Below, piece by piece: positions 9,284 through 17,947 of a stretch of 64,000 bases of DNA. This DNA comes from Actinomycetes bacterium. Lineage in GTDB: Bacteria > Actinomycetota > Actinomycetes > Actinomycetales > Micrococcaceae. Position numbers and translations under genes: made by a program. Where the stretch lies: positions 39,583 to 103,582 of the forward strand of contig JAFAAV010000037.1 of NCBI GenBank assembly GCA_023426375.1. The letters run 5' to 3'. Every line of letters begins with the position of its first letter. The first letter of the stretch is position 1. The notes below the pieces were generated by a model. It was not told where the DNA came from, made no database searches, and saw nothing but the letters and a program-made list of their open reading frames with translations.

Positions 9284-10342
9284 TTAGCCCTCGCCCGCAA
9301 TGAGCCCCTCCGACACCATCCAGTCGTAGGCCACGTCCACGGGCTCCTGCCCCTCCACGTCCACCTTGAGGTTCAGCTGTCGCATGGTCTCATCGGTCAA
9401 CAGCGGGGAAACCTGGTCGAAGACCTCCTGCAGCTGCGGGTACTCCTCCAACGTTTCCGAGTTGAACACCGGTGCCGCGTTGTACGCCGGGAAGAAGTTC
9501 CGATCATCCTCGAGCACGGTCAAGTCCAGGGCGTCGATGCGCCCGTCGGTCGTGAAGACCTCACCGAAGTTGCAGTCGCCGTCATCGGTCGCGGTGTAGA
9601 CCGCACCCGTGTCGTACACACCGATGTTGCCGTCGGGAATGCCGTTGGGCGAACCCCGCGGAATGTCGTAGGTGTCGAGCATGGGGTCCAAGCCGTCCTG
9701 GCGGGAATTGAACTCTGCCTCCACGCACAGCGTCCGCTCGGCCACGGGCAGGTTCCCGATCTCCGACAGCTTGGAAATATTGCCCAGTTCCGGCACAGCT
9801 TCGCTGCGCACCGCGAACGCGTACGTGTTGTTCAGCGGCGCGGGCCTACCCCACGTGAGCCCGTTCTCCAGGTCCGCGTCGTGCACGGCCTGCCACTGCT
9901 CTTCCTTGTCCGGAATGCCCGTGGGGTTGCCCATGTAGGTGATCCACGCGGTACCCGTGTACTCGTACGTGAAGTCACCCTCACCGGACACCATCAGTTC
10001 GCGCACCGGCTGGCTTCCCGGCACGTTGGTGAAATCCTCCACCTCGAAACCGGCTGCTTCCGCGGTCATCACGGCGATCTTGCCCAGGATGAGTTGCTCG
10101 GTGAAGTTCTTGCTCACCACGGTGATCTGAGCGTCCTCGGGCAGTCCCTCCACCGGTTGGATCTCGCCCGGCTGTACCTCCGGCACGAACGACGTGGCCG
10201 GTTGCAGACCGCACCCCGCCAGCAACATCACGGCGAGTCCCGCGCCCAGTCCTGCGACCGCGCGCGTGTGCTTTCGATTCGACGACGACGCCGCCCCGGC
10301 CACCGGCCGTTGCGATCCTTGCGTTCGTTTCGACGTTGCCAT
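9284..10342 (-). CDS. Glycine betaine/osmoprotectant ABC transporter, substrate-binding lipoprotein
   Basis: A 352-aa OpuAC/ProX-like binding protein. The lipobox LLAGC follows a hydrophobic signal, so the mature protein is a membrane-anchored lipoprotein. Family features are the TVVSKNFTEQ start of the mature domain, TYEYTGTAW and NNTYAFAVR. The ATG at 10342 shares its A with the TGA of the upstream permease (TGATG), with GAAGGGA before it, which indicates translational coupling. It is the last gene of a four-gene leftward operon. The exact ligand (glycine betaine, choline, carnitine or similar) is not decided by the sequence. Confidence 0.88.
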   Translation of the reverse strand: MATSKRTQGSQRPVAGAASSSNRKHTRAVAGLGAGLAVMLLAGCGLQPATSFVPEVQPGEIQPVEGLPEDAQITVVSKNFTEQLILGKIAVMTAEAAGFEVEDFTNVPGSQPVRELMVSGEGDFTYEYTGTAWITYMGNPTGIPDKEEQWQAVHDADLENGLTWGRPAPLNNTYAFAVRSEAVPELGNISKLSEIGNLPVAERTLCVEAEFNSRQDGLDPMLDTYDIPRGSPNGIPDGNIGVYDTGAVYTATDDGDCNFGEVFTTDGRIDALDLTVLEDDRNFFPAYNAAPVFNSETLEEYPQLQEVFDQVSPLLTDETMRQLNLKVDVEGQEPVDVAYDWMVSEGLIAGEG

Positions 10343-11124
10343 CACAGTCCCTTCGGGCGCGCGACGTGTTCCACGAAGCGCCCCAGCCAATCCACGAGCA
10401 GTGCCAACAGTGCGACCAGCAGGGATCCCGCGATCAGCACCTTGATCAGGTTCAGGTTCACGCCCGTGGTGATCAGGATGCCCAAGCCACCGCCGTTGAT
10501 GAACGTTGCCAGGGTCGCGGTACCCACCAGCAACACCAGCGCCGTGCGGATGCCCGAGAGCATGACCGGCACCGCCAGCGGAAGTTCCACTCTGAAGAGC
10601 ACGGAGGCCGCACTCATCCCCATGCCACGGCCCGCTTCCACGAGCCTCTGGTCAACCTGCTGCAGACCCACCATGGTGTTCCGTAGCACCGGCAGGATCG
10701 CGTAGGCCACCAGTGCGACGACCGCCGCCGTGAAACCGAATCCCAGCCAGAAGGACAACAGCACCACCAGGCCGATCGCCGGAGCTGCCTGACCGATGTT
10801 CGCGACCACCAGTACGGGTCCGGTGAACTTTCGTAGCGGACCGCGAGTCAGCAGGATTCCGAGTGGAATCGCAATAATCAGAACCAGCGCTGCCGCCACG
10901 GCCGTGAGTTTCAGGTGCTCCCACGTGTAGCCCCACAGGGCGTCGGGTGCCAGGGTCGCGCGTTCCGTCTCCGTGAGATCGCCGAAGGCCAACCACGCGA
11001 ACAACGCAACGATGGCCACGAGGATCACAGCCAGCTGGATCCACAATCCTTTGGACGAGCCGCCGGAGACCGCCGAGGTGGTCGAGACGGCATCGGGATT
11101 CTGCACTCCGGTTGTTGCGCTCAC
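10342..11124 (-). CDS. Osmoprotectant ABC transporter permease (second permease)
   Basis: A 260-aa inner-membrane permease with about six helices and a BPD_transp_1 domain. The EAA-type coupling loop reads EAGRGMGMSAASVLFRVELP. The GTG start at 11124 overlaps the stop of the ATPase gene by four bases (GTGA) and has an AGGG box upstream. A frame extension rich in Arg upstream of this start overlaps the ATPase gene and is not credible. It forms the channel together with the permease encoded at 12619-13260. Confidence 0.88.
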   Translation of the reverse strand: MSATTGVQNPDAVSTTSAVSGGSSKGLWIQLAVILVAIVALFAWLAFGDLTETERATLAPDALWGYTWEHLKLTAVAAALVLIIAIPLGILLTRGPLRKFTGPVLVVANIGQAAPAIGLVVLLSFWLGFGFTAAVVALVAYAILPVLRNTMVGLQQVDQRLVEAGRGMGMSAASVLFRVELPLAVPVMLSGIRTALVLLVGTATLATFINGGGLGILITTGVNLNLIKVLIAGSLLVALLALLVDWLGRFVEHVARPKGL

Positions 11125-12626
11125 GGCCGATCCCTCGTCTCCGTCACGTTGTCTCCGCCGACGTCGCCCAGGGACGTTTCGCTCGCGTCGCCCTTCGCCT
11201 CGTCCCACGGGGCACGGTGGCCGTTCGTGGTGGTGTGCCCATTCACCGTGTCGTGATCTTCGGCATGGGGCTCGCGAGCATCGTCGCGCGGTCGCGAAGC
11301 ATTCTCGGAGGTGGCCGCGACCGTGGACCCAGCCGCGACGGCGTCGTCCTCGGTGTTGGTTGCAGCGTGGCGGTCGGTGGCGGCGGCGTTGGCCGGGGCG
11401 TCGTCGTCGGAAATCTGCGGGATGGAACCGGTGTTGAGACCGACCGGAGCATCGCCGTCGCCCTGGGCCGAGGCCTGGCCCGCGGAGATCGCATCCATGA
11501 CCGTGTTGACAGTGATCAGGCCGGTGAACACGTCTCGTCGGCCGGCAACCAGCGCCGCGCCGGTGCTCGCGACCAGCATGGCGTCCAGGGCATCGTTGAG
11601 AGTGGACTGCTCATTGACGAGCGGCAGGTTCGGGTCAGCAGCATCCGAAATGACCTGCATGCGGGACAACTGACGCTGCGACAACCACTGGACGGCGCGA
11701 CCGCGAGAATCCAGGATCACCACGTTCTGCTGCCCGGCTGCCTCGAGGCGGGCAATCACTGCCTCCGGAGTTTCTCCTGCTTTCGCCGTGACAGCCTCCT
11801 GCAGCTCCACCTCGTTCACGCGATTGAGCGTGAGCTGCTTGAGCCCGGCACCGGAGCCGATGAAATTCTCCACGAACTCGTTCTTCGGGTTGGCCAGGAT
11901 GCGCTCGGGTGAGTCGTACTGCTCCAGCTGGGCGCCCTCGTTGAAGATGGCGATCCAGTCGCCGAGCTTCACGGCCTCGTCGAAGTCGTGGGTCACGCAC
12001 ACGATGGTCTTCTGCAACTCGGACTGGATGTTGAGCAGCTCATTCTGCAGCCGCTGGCGGGTGATGGGGTCCACCGCTCCGAACGGCTCATCCATGAGCA
12101 GGATGGGCGGGTCCGCCGCGAGCGCACGGGCCACGCCCACGCGCTGCTGCTGGCCACCGGAGAGCTCCTTGGGGAAGCGATCCCGGTAGATCTCGGGATC
12201 CAAGGACACCAGTTCGAGGAGTTCATCCACGCGCGCGGCGATCCGGGCCTTGTCCCAGCCCAGCATCTTGGGCACCAGACCGATGTTGGTGGCCACGCTC
12301 ATGTGCGGGAACAGACCGCCGGCCTGGATCACATAACCGATCTGACGGCGCAGCTTGTCGCCGTCCATGCTCGTGACGTTGTCCCCGTTGATCACGATCG
12401 ATCCGTCCGTCGGTTCGATCAGACGGTTGATCATCTTGAGCGTGGTGGTCTTTCCGCAACCGGAGGGGCCCACGAGCATCACGATGCTGCCCGCGGGGAT
12501 CTCCATGGTCAAACCACCCACGGCCGGCTTGGCCTGACCGGGGTACTGCTTGGTCACCTGGTCGAGCAGGATGGGCGCGCCGCTGACGTTCTCGGCGGTG
12601 TTCTGGATGGATTGTGTTTCAGACAC
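11121..12626 (-). CDS. Osmoprotectant ABC transporter ATPase with tandem CBS domains and long acidic tail
   Basis: A 501-aa ProV/OpuCA-type ATPase. Walker A (GPSGCGKTT), the signature LSGGQQQRVGVARAL and Walker B (ILLMDEPFGAVD) are intact in residues 1-250. A CBS pair follows (about residues 285-380, including STLNDALDAML), which in OpuA-type importers senses ionic strength. The last ~120 residues are a polar, low-complexity tail rich in D, A, T, N, H and E, not found in typical OpuCA proteins of about 380 aa. The ATG at 12626 overlaps the first permease gene by 8 bases. Confidence 0.88.
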   Translation of the reverse strand: MSETQSIQNTAENVSGAPILLDQVTKQYPGQAKPAVGGLTMEIPAGSIVMLVGPSGCGKTTTLKMINRLIEPTDGSIVINGDNVTSMDGDKLRRQIGYVIQAGGLFPHMSVATNIGLVPKMLGWDKARIAARVDELLELVSLDPEIYRDRFPKELSGGQQQRVGVARALAADPPILLMDEPFGAVDPITRQRLQNELLNIQSELQKTIVCVTHDFDEAVKLGDWIAIFNEGAQLEQYDSPERILANPKNEFVENFIGSGAGLKQLTLNRVNEVELQEAVTAKAGETPEAVIARLEAAGQQNVVILDSRGRAVQWLSQRQLSRMQVISDAADPNLPLVNEQSTLNDALDAMLVASTGAALVAGRRDVFTGLITVNTVMDAISAGQASAQGDGDAPVGLNTGSIPQISDDDAPANAAATDRHAATNTEDDAVAAGSTVAATSENASRPRDDAREPHAEDHDTVNGHTTTNGHRAPWDEAKGDASETSLGDVGGDNVTETRDRP

Positions 12627-13260
12627 GGATACCTCGCGAGGTTGTCAGACGACTCAGGACCACCAGCAGGAGGTCCAAGATGATGGCCAGCAGGATCACA
12701 CCGACGACTCCCACCACCACGGATTCAAATGCGTTGGCCCCGCCCAATCGGGAAAGACCGGAGAAGATGAAGCCACCCAGGCCGGGGCCCAGAGTGTAAG
12801 CGGCCACGGCAGCGATGCCCATGACCATCTGGGCCGATACCCGAATGCCGGCCAGGATGATGGGCCACGCCATGGGAAGTTCCACGGTGGCCAGGGTCCG
12901 GAAGCGGCTCATGCCGATACCGCGCGCGGATTCGACCACGGATGCCGGGATGCTGTTGAGCCCCACCACCGCGTTGCGCAGGATGGGCAGGGTCGCGAAG
13001 AACGTGACCACGATGACCGCAGGCACCACACCGAAACCGAACGGCGCGATCAAAAGACCGATCAGCGCGAAGGACGGAATGGTCAGGCCCATGGCCGAGA
13101 CCCCATTGGCTAGTGCGCTGGCCATCTTGCTCCGGTACACCAGTGCCGAAAGCACCACGGCCAGGACCGTTGCGAGCACCAAGCATTGCACCACCAGGCT
13201 GAAGTGCTGCCACGAGGCGAACAAGATCTGTTGATAACTATCTCTGACAAAGTCCCACAC
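12619..13260 (-). CDS. Osmoprotectant ABC transporter permease (first permease)
   Basis: A BPD_transp_1 permease of about 213 aa with around five to six helices and the coupling loop ESARGIGMSRFRTLATVELP. It is the first gene of the operon. I prefer the GTG at 13260, which has GGAG about 10 bases upstream; an in-frame ATG at 13302 adds 14 polar residues but has no ribosome binding site. The 280-base upstream gap to the divergent DJ-1 gene should carry the osmotically controlled promoter, which I cannot pinpoint. Confidence 0.83.
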   Translation of the reverse strand: MWDFVRDSYQQILFASWQHFSLVVQCLVLATVLAVVLSALVYRSKMASALANGVSAMGLTIPSFALIGLLIAPFGFGVVPAVIVVTFFATLPILRNAVVGLNSIPASVVESARGIGMSRFRTLATVELPMAWPIILAGIRVSAQMVMGIAAVAAYTLGPGLGGFIFSGLSRLGGANAFESVVVGVVGVILLAIILDLLLVVLSRLTTSRGIRV

Positions 13261-13541
13261 GCGCGTACCGTCTCCACCCTCGCCGCAGGCAGAGGGCTGC
13301 ATCGTCCATAGTGGTCAGATTGCTGTTAATTCCTGTTCAGGTTATGACCGACCTACCCCGCGGGTGTGCATTGCGACACACATCCTTCACATCGTGACCC
13401 GTTCGTGACCTTCCCGCCCTTGCTTTCCGGCTTCCACGCCGGGGTGTGTCGCTCATAGCGGACAGCCCCCGAATCTTCTTGCCAACACCCAACGCACGGT
13501 GGAACCGTGGAACCATAAGCGATTCGAAAGGAGCCTTATCA

Positions 13542-14096
13542 ATGGCTGACGTGACCGGTAAGAAGATTCTCTCGCTGCAGACCAACCGTGGCGTGGAACA
13601 GGACGAGTTGAAGGTCCCCCTCGAAAAACTGCGCGAAGCGGGTGCCACCGTGACCGTTGCAGCTCCGGAGTCCGGTGAGATCCAGAGCCTCACCGGTGAC
13701 TGGGACCTGGGCGGGACCTTCCCCGTGGATCAGAAGATCTCCGACGTGAACGAGTCCGAGTACGACCTGTTGCTCCTCCCCGGCGGCACCCTCAACGCGG
13801 ACACGCTGCGCCTGGACCAGGATGCTCAGCGGATCGCCAAGGCCTTCGCCTCCTCCGGCCGCCCGATTGCCTCCATCTGCCACGGTCCGTGGCTGCTGGT
13901 GGAAACCGGTCTGGTGAACGGCAAGACCCTGACCTCCTACGAGTCCGTCAAGGTGGACGTCACCAACGCCGGAGGCACCTGGGTGGACGAGCCCGCCAAG
14001 CGCTGCCCCGCCAACGACTGGGTGCTCATCACCTCGCGTAACCCCGGCGATCTGGAACCGTTCGTCGAGGCCATCAAGGATGAACTGAGCGCCTGA
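13542..14096 (+). CDS. DJ-1/PfpI-family protein (type 1 glutamine amidotransferase-like)
   Basis: A 184-aa single-domain DJ-1/PfpI protein. The nucleophile elbow ASICHGPWLL places the conserved cysteine at C113 with H114 beside it; LLLLPGGTLN near residue 79 is the oxyanion-side motif. Relatives include YhbO and B. subtilis general stress protein 18, linked to stress resistance, glyoxalase-like activity or protein repair; the actual reaction is not settled. AAAGGAG lies 8 bases before the ATG. It is monocistronic, followed by a hairpin. Confidence 0.88.
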   Translation: MADVTGKKILSLQTNRGVEQDELKVPLEKLREAGATVTVAAPESGEIQSLTGDWDLGGTFPVDQKISDVNESEYDLLLLPGGTLNADTLRLDQDAQRIAKAFASSGRPIASICHGPWLLVETGLVNGKTLTSYESVKVDVTNAGGTWVDEPAKRCPANDWVLITSRNPGDLEPFVEAIKDELSA

Positions 14097-14140
14097 GATC
14101 ACTGAGCGAGATCCGCCTCCAAGGGGATCTCGACCAAAGC

Positions 14141-14181
14141 CAGACCTGCCCCGGCCGCATCACGCGACCGGGGCAGATCTG
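14141..14181. terminator. Hairpin between the convergent DJ-1 and aminotransferase genes
   Basis: CAGACCTGCCCCGG at 14141-14154 pairs with CCGGGGCAGATCTG at 14168-14181 with one mismatch and a 13-base loop. Placed between convergent genes, it probably acts in both directions. Confidence 0.7.
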
Positions 14182-14266
14182 TTGCCGAAGATGGTGCCAA
14201 TATCGACCCCGTGCCGTTCCGGTGCCGGACTCGATCCGGTCCCGGCCCAGTACCTGTTCGTGAACG

Positions 14267-15364
14267 CTACTTGCCGAGCACATCCTTCAATCCTGCGAGG
14301 ATGAGCGCCACGGAATCCGGGGCGGCGTTGGGGCCCATGAGGCCGATGCGCCACACGGTGTTGGCGAATTCCTTGACGCCGGCGCCGATCTCCACGTTGT
14401 ACTTCTCGAGCAGTTCCTTGCGCACCGCGGCGGAGTCCACGCCCTCCGGAACCTTGACGGTGGTCAGCTCGGGCAGGCGGTGGCCCTCAGCGGCGAACAG
14501 CTCCAGACCCATGGCCTCCAGGCCGTCCTGAAGTGCCTGGCCGGCGGCGTAGTGGCGGTCGCGAACGGCGTCGAGCCCCTCATCCAGGATGCGCTGCAGG
14601 CCGGCGTCCAGGGACGCGATCATGGCGACCGGGGCGGTGTGGTGGTAGGTGCGTGAGGCGCTGCCGGAGGTCTCGCCCACGTAACCGCCCAGCATGCCGA
14701 GGTCCAAGTACCACGAGCGCGGGTTCTCCACGCGACGCTCCCAGGCCCGGTCCGAGACCGTGAACGGCGCCAGCCCGGGAGCCACGCCCAGGCACTTCTG
14801 GGTGCCGGCGTAGCCGATGTCGATACCCCACTCGTCAGCCTTCAGCTCGATACCGCCGATGGACGTCACGGCGTCCACGAGGAGCAGGGCATCGCCCTTG
14901 ATCGCGCCGAGGGCGGCGATGTCCGAGCGGACACCCGTGGAGGTCTCCGCGTGAACGGCCGCGATGATCTTGGGGCTCGGGTGCGCCTCGGCCACTTTCT
15001 GGGCGTCCACGGGCTGGCCGAACGGGAAGTCCACGCGGACCACCTCGGCACCGCAGCGTGAGGCGACATCGCACATGCGCTCACCGAACAGACCGTTGAC
15101 CGCGACCACCACCACGTCACCGGGGTTCACGAAATTCACGAACGCGGCCTCCATACCCGCCGAACCCGTGGCCGAGATCGGCAGGGTACGACGGTTGGCC
15201 GTGCCCCACACCTGGCGCAGACCATCGCACGCGCGGTCCATGATCTCCAGGAACTGCGGGTCCAGGTGTCCGATGAGCGGCCGGGCGAGCGCCTCGGTGG
15301 CTTCCGGGTACGGATTGGACGGCCCGGGGCCGAACAGGTGGCGAGCGATCAACGTGTTGGTCAT
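14267..15364 (-). CDS. Class V aminotransferase, ureidoglycine/alanine/serine-glyoxylate type
   Basis: A 365-aa PLP enzyme. The Schiff-base lysine is in YAGTQKCLG; the substrate-side FGPGPSNPYP start and the LVDAVTSIGG segment are those of the AGT/SGT/PucG group. In purine users PucG transfers the amino group of (S)-ureidoglycine to glyoxylate to form glycine, which would fit the allantoin/glyoxylate genes at 1-7051; serine- or alanine-glyoxylate aminotransferase is the alternative. The ATG at 15364 has GAGGAGG 8 bases upstream. It is probably downstream of and cotranscribed with the MFS gene (48-base gap). Confidence 0.85.
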   Translation of the reverse strand: MTNTLIARHLFGPGPSNPYPEATEALARPLIGHLDPQFLEIMDRACDGLRQVWGTANRRTLPISATGSAGMEAAFVNFVNPGDVVVVAVNGLFGERMCDVASRCGAEVVRVDFPFGQPVDAQKVAEAHPSPKIIAAVHAETSTGVRSDIAALGAIKGDALLLVDAVTSIGGIELKADEWGIDIGYAGTQKCLGVAPGLAPFTVSDRAWERRVENPRSWYLDLGMLGGYVGETSGSASRTYHHTAPVAMIASLDAGLQRILDEGLDAVRDRHYAAGQALQDGLEAMGLELFAAEGHRLPELTTVKVPEGVDSAAVRKELLEKYNVEIGAGVKEFANTVWRIGLMGPNAAPDSVALILAGLKDVLGK

Positions 15365-15412
15365 GCGGGGCCTCCTCAGGCTGTCCACGTGTGGGTTTCG
15401 TCTCGTTCAACC

Positions 15413-16651
15413 CTAGTCGCCGCGCGGTGACACGAATTCCGGTGTGACGGGCCGACGCAGGAACGCGACCGTCAGGGCGATGGCCAGCACGATCAGTGCC
15501 GCAATGAACGCCACCGCCCCGTTCCACCCGAAGCGGGTGAGGAACAGGCCGGCCACGAATCCGAAGACTGACGAACCGCCGTAGTAGAACAGCGTGTACA
15601 ACGACGACGCCTGGGCCCGTCCCACGGTCGCCCGTGCCGGCACCCAACCGTTGGCCACGGAATGCGCGCCGAAGAAGCCGGCGGTGAAAATCAGCAGCCC
15701 CGCGACCACGGCGGGAAGCCACGGGATGAGCATCATGAGCAGCCCGCCCAACATGATCAGCGACGACGTGATCAGCACCTGCCGCCGCCCGAACCGCGCC
15801 GCGATCCGACCCGCCTGGGCCGAGGACCACGTTCCCGTCAGGTAGGACAGGAACAGCACGGACACAATGGACTGCGGCACGTTGAATGGTTCATCACCCA
15901 GGTGGAAACCGATGAAGTTGTAGACCGCCACGAACCCACCCATGAGCAGGAAGCCCTGCATGTACAGGGCCACCAGCCCGGTGTCCTTGAGGTTCACCAG
16001 GAGCCGTTCGTGAACTCCGCCCGGTCCGGACAGACGAACCACTTGCGGTGTAAAGCCTTTTTGCCGCGGAGCCAACACGATGAAGGTGATGGCAGCCATC
16101 GCTGCGTAGAGCGCCACCACGAGCGTGCCCGCGCGCCAACCGAAGAAGTCCGCCACGGGAGCGGCCACGATCCGCCCGGAGAGCCCTCCCAATGTGGTCC
16201 CGGAGATGTAGCTGCCGGCGGCAATCGCGGCGTGCACCGGGTTCACTTCCTCCGCGAGGTAGGCCATGGCCACGGAAGGAATGCCGCCCAGCGCCATGCC
16301 TTCCAGGAAACGCATACCCACCAGCAGTTCGAAGGACGGCATGAGGCTCATGGCCACGCCCAGAATGGTTGCCGCGATGACCGCGATGATCATGGTCCGG
16401 CGTCTGCCGAACCTGTCCGACATCAACGACCACGGGATCACCGCGACCGCCAGGCCCAGGGTCGCGGCGGACACCGCCAAGGAGGCCTGAGCGGCGTCGA
16501 TCTGCAGGTCGCGCGCCATGATCGGGAGGACGCCCTGGACCGAATACAGCTGGGCGAACGTGGCGATCCCCGCGCATAACAGTGCAATCAGGATTCTTTT
16601 GTAACCGGAGCTGCCCCGCTCGTAGCCTTCCCATGTCCCTGCGGACTGCAT
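15413..16651 (-). CDS. MFS transporter, YnfM-like
   Basis: A 412-aa major facilitator with about 12 membrane helices. The motif A loop is SDRFGRRRT between helices 2 and 3 and a related ARFGRRQV loop occurs in the second half. Similarity is to YnfM/arabinose-efflux-type exporters; the substrate is unknown. AAAGGGAG stands about 11 bases before the ATG. Its position in front of the aminotransferase may hint at an amino acid or purine catabolite, but this is inference. Confidence 0.85.
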   Translation of the reverse strand: MQSAGTWEGYERGSSGYKRILIALLCAGIATFAQLYSVQGVLPIMARDLQIDAAQASLAVSAATLGLAVAVIPWSLMSDRFGRRRTMIIAVIAATILGVAMSLMPSFELLVGMRFLEGMALGGIPSVAMAYLAEEVNPVHAAIAAGSYISGTTLGGLSGRIVAAPVADFFGWRAGTLVVALYAAMAAITFIVLAPRQKGFTPQVVRLSGPGGVHERLLVNLKDTGLVALYMQGFLLMGGFVAVYNFIGFHLGDEPFNVPQSIVSVLFLSYLTGTWSSAQAGRIAARFGRRQVLITSSLIMLGGLLMMLIPWLPAVVAGLLIFTAGFFGAHSVANGWVPARATVGRAQASSLYTLFYYGGSSVFGFVAGLFLTRFGWNGAVAFIAALIVLAIALTVAFLRRPVTPEFVSPRGD

Positions 16652-16829
16652 GCCGAGGCGCTCCCTTTCCCGTGGTTGATGTCGCTGAGGTCCTGGACCA
16701 GGGTACGCCTCACGCTTTGAGTCCCCGGACCCTCAGGCCCCATGGGACCCACACATCTGTTTCCCTCCGGTAGCTCCACCCCCTACAGTATGAACACATC
16801 ATCTAGTTCAACTTGGGGGAGTCGAACTC

Positions 16830-17270
16830 ATGAGATCTTCACGGGGACCATTCTGGGCTGTGACAGTGATACCGCTGATTATGGGGACGTTCTTGTACAC
16901 CGCAGCGGGGGCCGCGGTGGCTGCACCCACGACATCACCGGATGCACCCGATACCGAATCGGATTTGGCCTCACCGGAGGCACCGGGCGAAGACCCGTTG
17001 CGGGAACGCACGGGAATTTCCGCCGGGATCCCGATCTGGGGTGCATGGTGCGGACCGGGCCACGGTGGTGGGGAGCCGGAGGACACCTTCGACACGCTGT
17101 GCATGCGTCACGACCGCTGTTACATCGAACGCGGTTACTTCGATTGTTGGTGCGATGCGCGCTTCCGCGACGAGATCCACCGCTTCGGTCCCATGATGGA
17201 AACCGACGAACGCGTGGTCGCCGCGGCCACCACCGTCTGGTTCACGGTCTCCCCGTGTGTGCCGCGATGA
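16830..17270 (+). CDS. Secreted prokaryotic phospholipase A2
   Basis: A 146-aa protein with a signal peptide (hydrophobic stretch about residues 9-30, likely cleavage after AAVAA). The calcium-loop-like WCGPGHGGG is at residues 73-81 and the catalytic CMRHDRCY at 91-98, giving the His94-Asp95 dyad. Six cysteines (74, 91, 97, 106, 108, 143) suit three disulfides. This is the compact PLA2 fold known from Streptomyces violaceoruber and fungi, which cleaves the sn-2 ester of phospholipids with Ca2+. A GGGGGAG box precedes the ATG. It overlaps the next gene by four bases (ATGA). Confidence 0.88.
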   Translation: MRSSRGPFWAVTVIPLIMGTFLYTAAGAAVAAPTTSPDAPDTESDLASPEAPGEDPLRERTGISAGIPIWGAWCGPGHGGGEPEDTFDTLCMRHDRCYIERGYFDCWCDARFRDEIHRFGPMMETDERVVAAATTVWFTVSPCVPR

Positions 17271-17806
17271 GTCACTTCGCCGCGCAGCCAAGCGCCAGAT
17301 CCCGGGCCCGCCAAACACGTGCCGGTCGGTCCAGGCCCGTTAACTCCCGGCCCGACCAATCTCGGGTTGCTGACTCTCTGTCAGGTCAACCGCGGCCCGC
17401 CACGTCCCGGCGTGAAGCGCTCGCGGCGGCCCGGTCGGCCGACTTCCGAGCCGCCGACACCCCGCCGAATTCCCGCCGTTCCGCACGGCGCGAATCCCAC
17501 TCAGGGCCGCGCCACTCCGCGCGCAACCATCGTCCCGCTCACGGCGAGCGCGGTCATTACACCTCGCTGCTCACGGTGATCATGTTCTTCGTGGCGGTGG
17601 GGATCACCCTGGTCCTGCCGTTCGGTCAGTACATGGGACCGTGGTTACCGCTGATCCTGTTGGGCATTCCGTTCCTGGCCGGGGGATGCGGCACAGGGTG
17701 CGCCATTCACTGCAACCGCCCGGGATGGGGCATCGCCAACTTGGCCGTCGCAGTTCTGTACCTACCGCTGCTGTTCGTGGTGATCACGCTCATCAGCGGC
17801 CCCTAG
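17267..17806 (+). CDS. Small membrane protein with Arg/Ser-rich N-terminus, coupled to the phospholipase
   Basis: Not recognised. A 179-aa protein: residues 1-97 are strongly basic and low-complexity (R, S, A, P), probably cytoplasmic and disordered; residues 99-178 hold two to three hydrophobic helices with a GGCGTGCAIHCN loop. The ATG overlaps the phospholipase stop (ATGA), so the two proteins are almost certainly made together. A role in release, immunity or membrane protection against the phospholipase is possible but purely inferential. Confidence 0.65.
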   Translation: MSHFAAQPSARSRARQTRAGRSRPVNSRPDQSRVADSLSGQPRPATSRREALAAARSADFRAADTPPNSRRSARRESHSGPRHSARNHRPAHGERGHYTSLLTVIMFFVAVGITLVLPFGQYMGPWLPLILLGIPFLAGGCGTGCAIHCNRPGWGIANLAVAVLYLPLLFVVITLISGP

Positions 17807-17875
17807 CCGACACTAGAACCAGCACCCCGGCCGCGCCCGCGACTTCGCAACGGCGACACCCCCGCAACAACGACC

Positions 17876-17919
17876 GACGCCGCCCGGTACCCGCAATGCG
17901 CGGGTGACCGAGCGGCGTC
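17876..17919. terminator. Hairpin terminator between convergent genes
   Basis: GACGCCGC at 17876-17883 pairs with GCGGCGTC at 17912-17919, and inner ACCCGC/GCGGGT arms strengthen it. One arm contains a copy of the overrepresented GACGACGCCGC word (17912-17922, minus orientation). It serves the small membrane protein gene and/or the leftward SRPBCC gene. Confidence 0.6.
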
Positions 17920-17947
17920 GTCGTGTCAGAAATACTGAAGTGGCGCC

